NCBI GenBank assembly: GCA_018713665.1
Contig: DVOI01000059.1
Coordinates: forward strand, 1 to 26,296
Source of the DNA: Ornithoclostridium faecigallinarum
Lineage (GTDB): Bacteria > Bacillota > Clostridia > Christensenellales > UBA3700
Length of the DNA stretch: 26,296 bases
Reading direction: 5' to 3'
The position numbers were made by a program, and so were the translations under genes. The notes below the pieces were generated by a model. It worked only from the letters and a program-made list of their open reading frames with translations, was not told the DNA's origin and searched no databases. How positions within the stretch are numbered: position 1 is the first letter of the stretch; the number at the start of each line of letters is the position of its first letter. Of this stretch, positions 23,451 through 26,296 are shown piece by piece.

Positions 23451-23479
23451 ATTTTATCCCCATTGCGCCCAATAGTCAA
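23451..23479 (-). promoter_or_regulatory. Promoter of the fhs-glnS unit
   Basis: Minus-strand -35 TTGACT (23474-23479), 17-bp spacer, -10 TAAAAT (23451-23456); start near 23444, leader about 20 nt. Confidence 0.7.
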
Positions 23480-23493
23480 GCAAACTTTCATCG

Positions 23494-23582
23494 CGCGCGC
23501 ATATGCGCGGACATCCGCACGCAAAAGCGCGTTTGCCTCATCCGTTTTTCTCTTCCGCCGCGCGCATATGCGCGGATATCCG
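23494..23582. repeat. Two 24-bp direct repeats, each a double palindrome
   Basis: Copies at 23494-23517 and 23559-23582 differ at one base. Each contains a perfect 14-bp palindrome CGCGCATATGCGCG followed by a second palindrome-like half GCGGAYATCCG. They are 65 bp apart, one lying 14 bp upstream of the fhs -35 and the other 12 bp upstream of the Asp-box gene -35, as expected for binding sites of a shared regulator. Confidence 0.6.
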
Positions 23583-23594
23583 TCAATATACCCG

Positions 23595-23630
23595 TTGCCA
23601 AACGTGCGCGGCTGTGCTATAATCGAACTA
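23595..23630 (+). promoter_or_regulatory. Promoter of the Asp-box gene, start at the initiation codon
   Basis: -35 TTGCCA (23595-23600), exactly 17 bp, perfect -10 TATAAT (23618-23623). The expected start, seven bases after the -10, is the A of the ATG at 23630, so the mRNA would be leaderless. Confidence 0.7.
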
Positions 23631-25006
23631 TGGACAGCGAAAAGACAACTCGATCAAACACAAAAATGCGCAAAACGCTCGCTGTCGCGGCGATAAGCGC
23701 GGCGATCCTGCTCGTCATCGTCGGACTCACTCTTTTGACGGTGTGGCTCGCGACGCGCAAGGACGCGCTCGACTATGTCGGCGACATTCGAGTCGTCGAG
23801 CTTGACGAAAAGTACACGTCCGTCATCGACCGGACCGATTCCTATCTCGGACATCCGGACTTCGTCGTCAACGACGAGGGCAAGCTGATCGTCGCCTACC
23901 CCGCCGGGCACGGCAAGGGAGCGATCATCATGAAGGAGAGCTCCGACTTCGGCGACACTTGGAGCGAACGCATCTCCGACCTGCCCCAAAGTTTTGAAAA
24001 ATCGCAGGAAACGCCGACGCTCTACAACCTCGGCGGCGGCAGACTGCTGCTCGTGTCCGGCTGCCCGTCGTGGGCGGCGGACGACGAATATTACGCCGAC
24101 GGCTTCAACTACTCCATGTCATTCGACGGCGGCGCGACTTGGTCGGAATTCAAAAACGAATACGGCGTCGAATGGGCGGCTTCCCGTCCGGACAAGGGGG
24201 ATCCGTCGTACGACGGCGTCCCCGAAGAGCTCCTGCCCAACTTTGACGAAATCGGCAAGGTACTGCCCTATGACGTCATCGTCGCGATGTCGTCGCTGAC
24301 TCAATTGCGCGACGAGGACGGCAACCTCATCGACAAGTGGATGGGCACCTTCCACGACTATGACTTTTACAACTACGTCTCCTATCTGACCTTTGACGAC
24401 GAGGGCAACGCCGAGTGGAGCGCGCCGAAGAAGTTCTTACACTCTCAGCGCAACGCCGAGCAGGCGGCAAACCTTTGCGAGATAGAGATCTTCCGCGCGC
24501 CCGCTCCCAACGATGACACACTGATCTTGATCGGAAGAGGCAACTCGCGCACTACAAATTCGTTGATCTCGGTGTCGACGGACGAGGGCGAAACGTGGAG
24601 CGAGCTCAAAGAGCTGCCCCTCTGCCTGACCGGCGACAGACACAAGGCGGAGTACGACTTGGCGACGGGCAAGGTGCTGATCTCGTTCAGACTGTGCCTG
24701 CCCGGCATGAAATCCAGCGCGTTCAGCACCCAAAATCTACTGGGCGGCTACTGGGTCGGCTGGGCCAGCGATCCGCAGGAGCTGATCGACTACGCGACGG
24801 GCGACGCCGACAAATCCGCGGCGTTCGGCAACGCATTGATCGTGCTGGGCGCGACCAACGACGGCGGCACCGATTGCGGTTACAGCGGCACCGCATGCAA
24901 GGACGGGACGTTCGTGCTCTCCTCTTACGGCAAGTTCGCGGACGGCGCGGCCAACCCGTTCATCATGCAGGCAAAATTCAACTTGGCGGACGTGCTCGGT
25001 CTCTGA
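23630..25006 (+). CDS. Membrane-anchored Asp-box (sialidase-fold) protein
   Basis: A 458-residue protein with a short basic N-terminus, one membrane helix at about 17-40 and a large outer domain. Three clear Asp boxes (SxDxGxTW) are present: SSDFGDTW (104-111), SFDGGATW (164-171) and STDEGETW (316-323), plus a degenerate one near 253-263, giving the six-bladed propeller seen in sialidases and related glycosidases. The usual FRIP-type arginine motif near the first strand is not evident; RTDSYLGHPDFV (68-79) may take its place. It may act on host or microbial glycans, but catalytic residues cannot be assigned safely. No ribosome site precedes the ATG. Confidence 0.75.
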   Translation: MDSEKTTRSNTKMRKTLAVAAISAAILLVIVGLTLLTVWLATRKDALDYVGDIRVVELDEKYTSVIDRTDSYLGHPDFVVNDEGKLIVAYPAGHGKGAIIMKESSDFGDTWSERISDLPQSFEKSQETPTLYNLGGGRLLLVSGCPSWAADDEYYADGFNYSMSFDGGATWSEFKNEYGVEWAASRPDKGDPSYDGVPEELLPNFDEIGKVLPYDVIVAMSSLTQLRDEDGNLIDKWMGTFHDYDFYNYVSYLTFDDEGNAEWSAPKKFLHSQRNAEQAANLCEIEIFRAPAPNDDTLILIGRGNSRTTNSLISVSTDEGETWSELKELPLCLTGDRHKAEYDLATGKVLISFRLCLPGMKSSAFSTQNLLGGYWVGWASDPQELIDYATGDADKSAAFGNALIVLGATNDGGTDCGYSGTACKDGTFVLSSYGKFADGAANPFIMQAKFNLADVLGL

Positions 25007-25129
25007 ATCGAGCCGGCGGACGCCAATTAAGCGAAAACGATTGCTTTTTGCGCAAAAAACCGCTAAAATATAATCGTCGGGTCATCCGACGACAGACGCG
25101 CGGCATCCGTCGCGCTCTCGGAGGGAAAG
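25007..25129 (+). promoter_or_regulatory. Promoter and leader hairpin of the zinc-ribbon gene
   Basis: A perfect -10 TATAAT lies at 25069-25074; the -35 is weak (TTGCGC at 15 bp). Directly after it, at about the transcription start, is a 7-bp stem TCGTCGG/CCGACGA (25074-25092). The ribosome site is GGAGGG just before 25130. No terminator for the upstream Asp-box gene is visible. Confidence 0.5.
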
Positions 25130-25660
25130 ATGTTCTGCAACAAATGCGGCAAACAGATCAACGACATTTCGAAGTTCTGCAACTATTGCGGCGCTCCGAT
25201 CCCCACGCCCGACGGCGTGGTGCCGGTCATACCTCAGACCCGTCTCGACCTCGAGGCGGCGGCAAGACAGGGCATCGCGCAGCCGTCTAAGCAAAGAGCG
25301 GCAAAGCCGATGCGTCCCAAGACCGCTCCGCCCGACGAAAAGAAGTATGAACTCGCCGTCCCTTCCGCGCCCAAAAAGCGTCAAAAGGTCGACCTGCCCG
25401 ACACCGTCGGCGAGCCGATCAAAGCCAAAAAATTCAAGGGCTTCGGCGAAGATATGCCCGTGTCGGCGAGCGTGGCTCTGTCCGGCATCCCGGGATGCAA
25501 AAAGCTGGTCAAAAAGGCGGCCAAACAGCACGACGAATTGTACGGCTTGGACAAGCGCCGCAAGCGTGCAGCCGCGGACGCCGCCCGCAAGAAAAAGCAG
25601 GCGGAAGCCAACCAGCCAAAAGAGGAACAGCCCTCGCAGCAAGACGAACAGACCGCTTGA
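25130..25660 (+). CDS. Small zinc-ribbon protein with charged low-complexity tail
   Basis: A 176-residue protein. The N-terminus is a clear double-CxxC zinc ribbon (C3-x2-C6 and C17-x2-C20; MFCNKCGKQIND, FCNYCGAP). The rest is Pro/Lys/Ala-rich: a linker (24-75), then a basic region with K-K-R repeats (about 75-100 and 120-160) and a Gln/Glu-rich end. In Clostridia such ribbons often start small membrane or regulatory proteins, but here no membrane helix follows. The basic tail would suit nucleic acid or ribosome binding; this is inference. Followed by a UUCG terminator. Confidence 0.75.
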   Translation: MFCNKCGKQINDISKFCNYCGAPIPTPDGVVPVIPQTRLDLEAAARQGIAQPSKQRAAKPMRPKTAPPDEKKYELAVPSAPKKRQKVDLPDTVGEPIKAKKFKGFGEDMPVSASVALSGIPGCKKLVKKAAKQHDELYGLDKRRKRAAADAARKKKQAEANQPKEEQPSQQDEQTA

Positions 25661-25667
25661 CATCGGC

Positions 25668-25694
25668 TCCGCACCTTCGGGTGCGGATCTTTTT
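25668..25694 (+). terminator. Intrinsic terminator with TTCG loop
   Basis: Perfect 8-bp stem TCCGCACC/GGTGCGGA around a TTCG tetraloop, then TCTTTTT, 8 nt after the zinc-ribbon stop codon. Confidence 0.9.
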
Positions 25695-25930
25695 ACAAAA
25701 ACATAGCCTAGCTTCCCTCCCCGAACGATCGACTTCAACGCGGCGCGAGTTTTACCGCATACTCCCCTCTTCCCCAACTTTCCTTTTGACCTCGGAGCGC
25801 ACTCGCCCAAACGGCGCAAATCTTCATCTCTCACCATTTTTCAAACTTTTTGCATGGCATGGACACACACTCGCCCAAACGACGAACATCGAAAAAGCGC
25901 ATACCTCCGCTGCGCCCTCGTAAAAAATGC
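25695..25930. other. Gene-free spacer with a 14-bp direct repeat
   Basis: No convincing coding frame. CACTCGCCCAAACG occurs at 25800-25813 and again at 25868-25881, with weaker similarity continuing for some bases after each. It separates the convergent zinc-ribbon and 16S transcripts. Confidence 0.45.
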
Positions 25931-25957
25931 AAAAAAATACGAGAGCGTTTGCTCTCG
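25931..25957 (-). terminator. Terminator of the 16S transcript
   Basis: On the minus strand CGAGAGC-aaac-GCTCTCG (25940-25957) is followed by TATTTTTTT and more T runs. It lies about 130 nt past the 16S 3' end. Between them are small hairpins at 26035-26054 (GGATTGC/GCAATCC) and 26065-26078 (GTAGC/GCTAC). Confidence 0.8.
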
Positions 25958-26081
25958 ATCCATTGAAAACGAAAAGGAAGAAAGAAAACATCAAGGCAAA
26001 GGTTTTTATACTCACGGGCTTGCGCCTTCGAGTCGGATTGCATTTCGCAATCCCGTTTTCGTTGTAGCTCTTGCTACTCCG

Positions 26082-26296
<215 letters not shown>

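Overview
The window is a stretch of a moderately GC-rich Gram-positive-type genome, most likely an anaerobic member of the Clostridia (Bacillota). The evidence is strong AGGAGG-type ribosome sites, sigma-A-like promoters, the tadA-pth-mfd-parvulin lipoprotein gene order, walJ, a stand-alone formate-tetrahydrofolate ligase, a two-subunit Fe-S fumarase, and the 3' end of a clostridial-looking 16S rRNA. The 16S fragment resembles Christensenellales-like sequences, but I cannot place it firmly without a database. TGA, TAA and TAG all serve as stops.

Layout. Positions 1-319 hold no gene, but a near-consensus promoter fires out of the left edge. From 320 to 3684 three minus-strand genes encode a cell-surface lipoprotein, a membrane-anchored WG-repeat protein and an ArsP_2-like metal permease. 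From 3822 to 6687 two plus-strand extended-SDR (NAD-dependent epimerase-like) genes form an operon behind a very strong promoter; the first carries an unusual C-terminal zinc-ribbon domain. From 6688 to 7677 there is about 1 kb without a gene, made almost entirely of palindromes and diverged repeat copies. From 7678 to 18151 a long minus-strand block encodes, in transcription order, walJ, a CPBP protease, rlmH, an M14 peptidase, tadA, pth, mfd, a parvulin-like lipoprotein (with its own promoter) and a Nudix ADP-ribose pyrophosphatase. From 18244 to 19621, divergent from walJ, lie the two fumarase-type hydratase subunits, ending at a bidirectional terminator. From 19698 to 23423 (minus) lie fhs, glnS and a small unknown gene. 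Divergent from fhs is a membrane-anchored Asp-box (sialidase-fold) protein at 23630-25006, followed by a small zinc-ribbon protein at 25130-25660. The right edge is the 3' end of a minus-strand 16S rRNA.

How the genes work together. The walJ-mfd block is mostly housekeeping (rRNA and tRNA modification, peptidyl-tRNA recycling, transcription-coupled repair, secretion folding), with ATGA or short overlaps suggesting translational coupling. fhs feeds one-carbon metabolism and sits upstream of glnS. Fumarase feeds the C4-dicarboxylate branch of central metabolism.

Most worth a second look: the SDR/zinc-ribbon pair, the stem-loop tract at 6.7-7.7 kb, the duplicated palindromic operator-like sequence between fhs and the apparently leaderless Asp-box gene, the parvulin lipoprotein with a domain-splitting insert, and a 16S gene that is terminated within about 130 nt and not followed by tRNAs or 23S.
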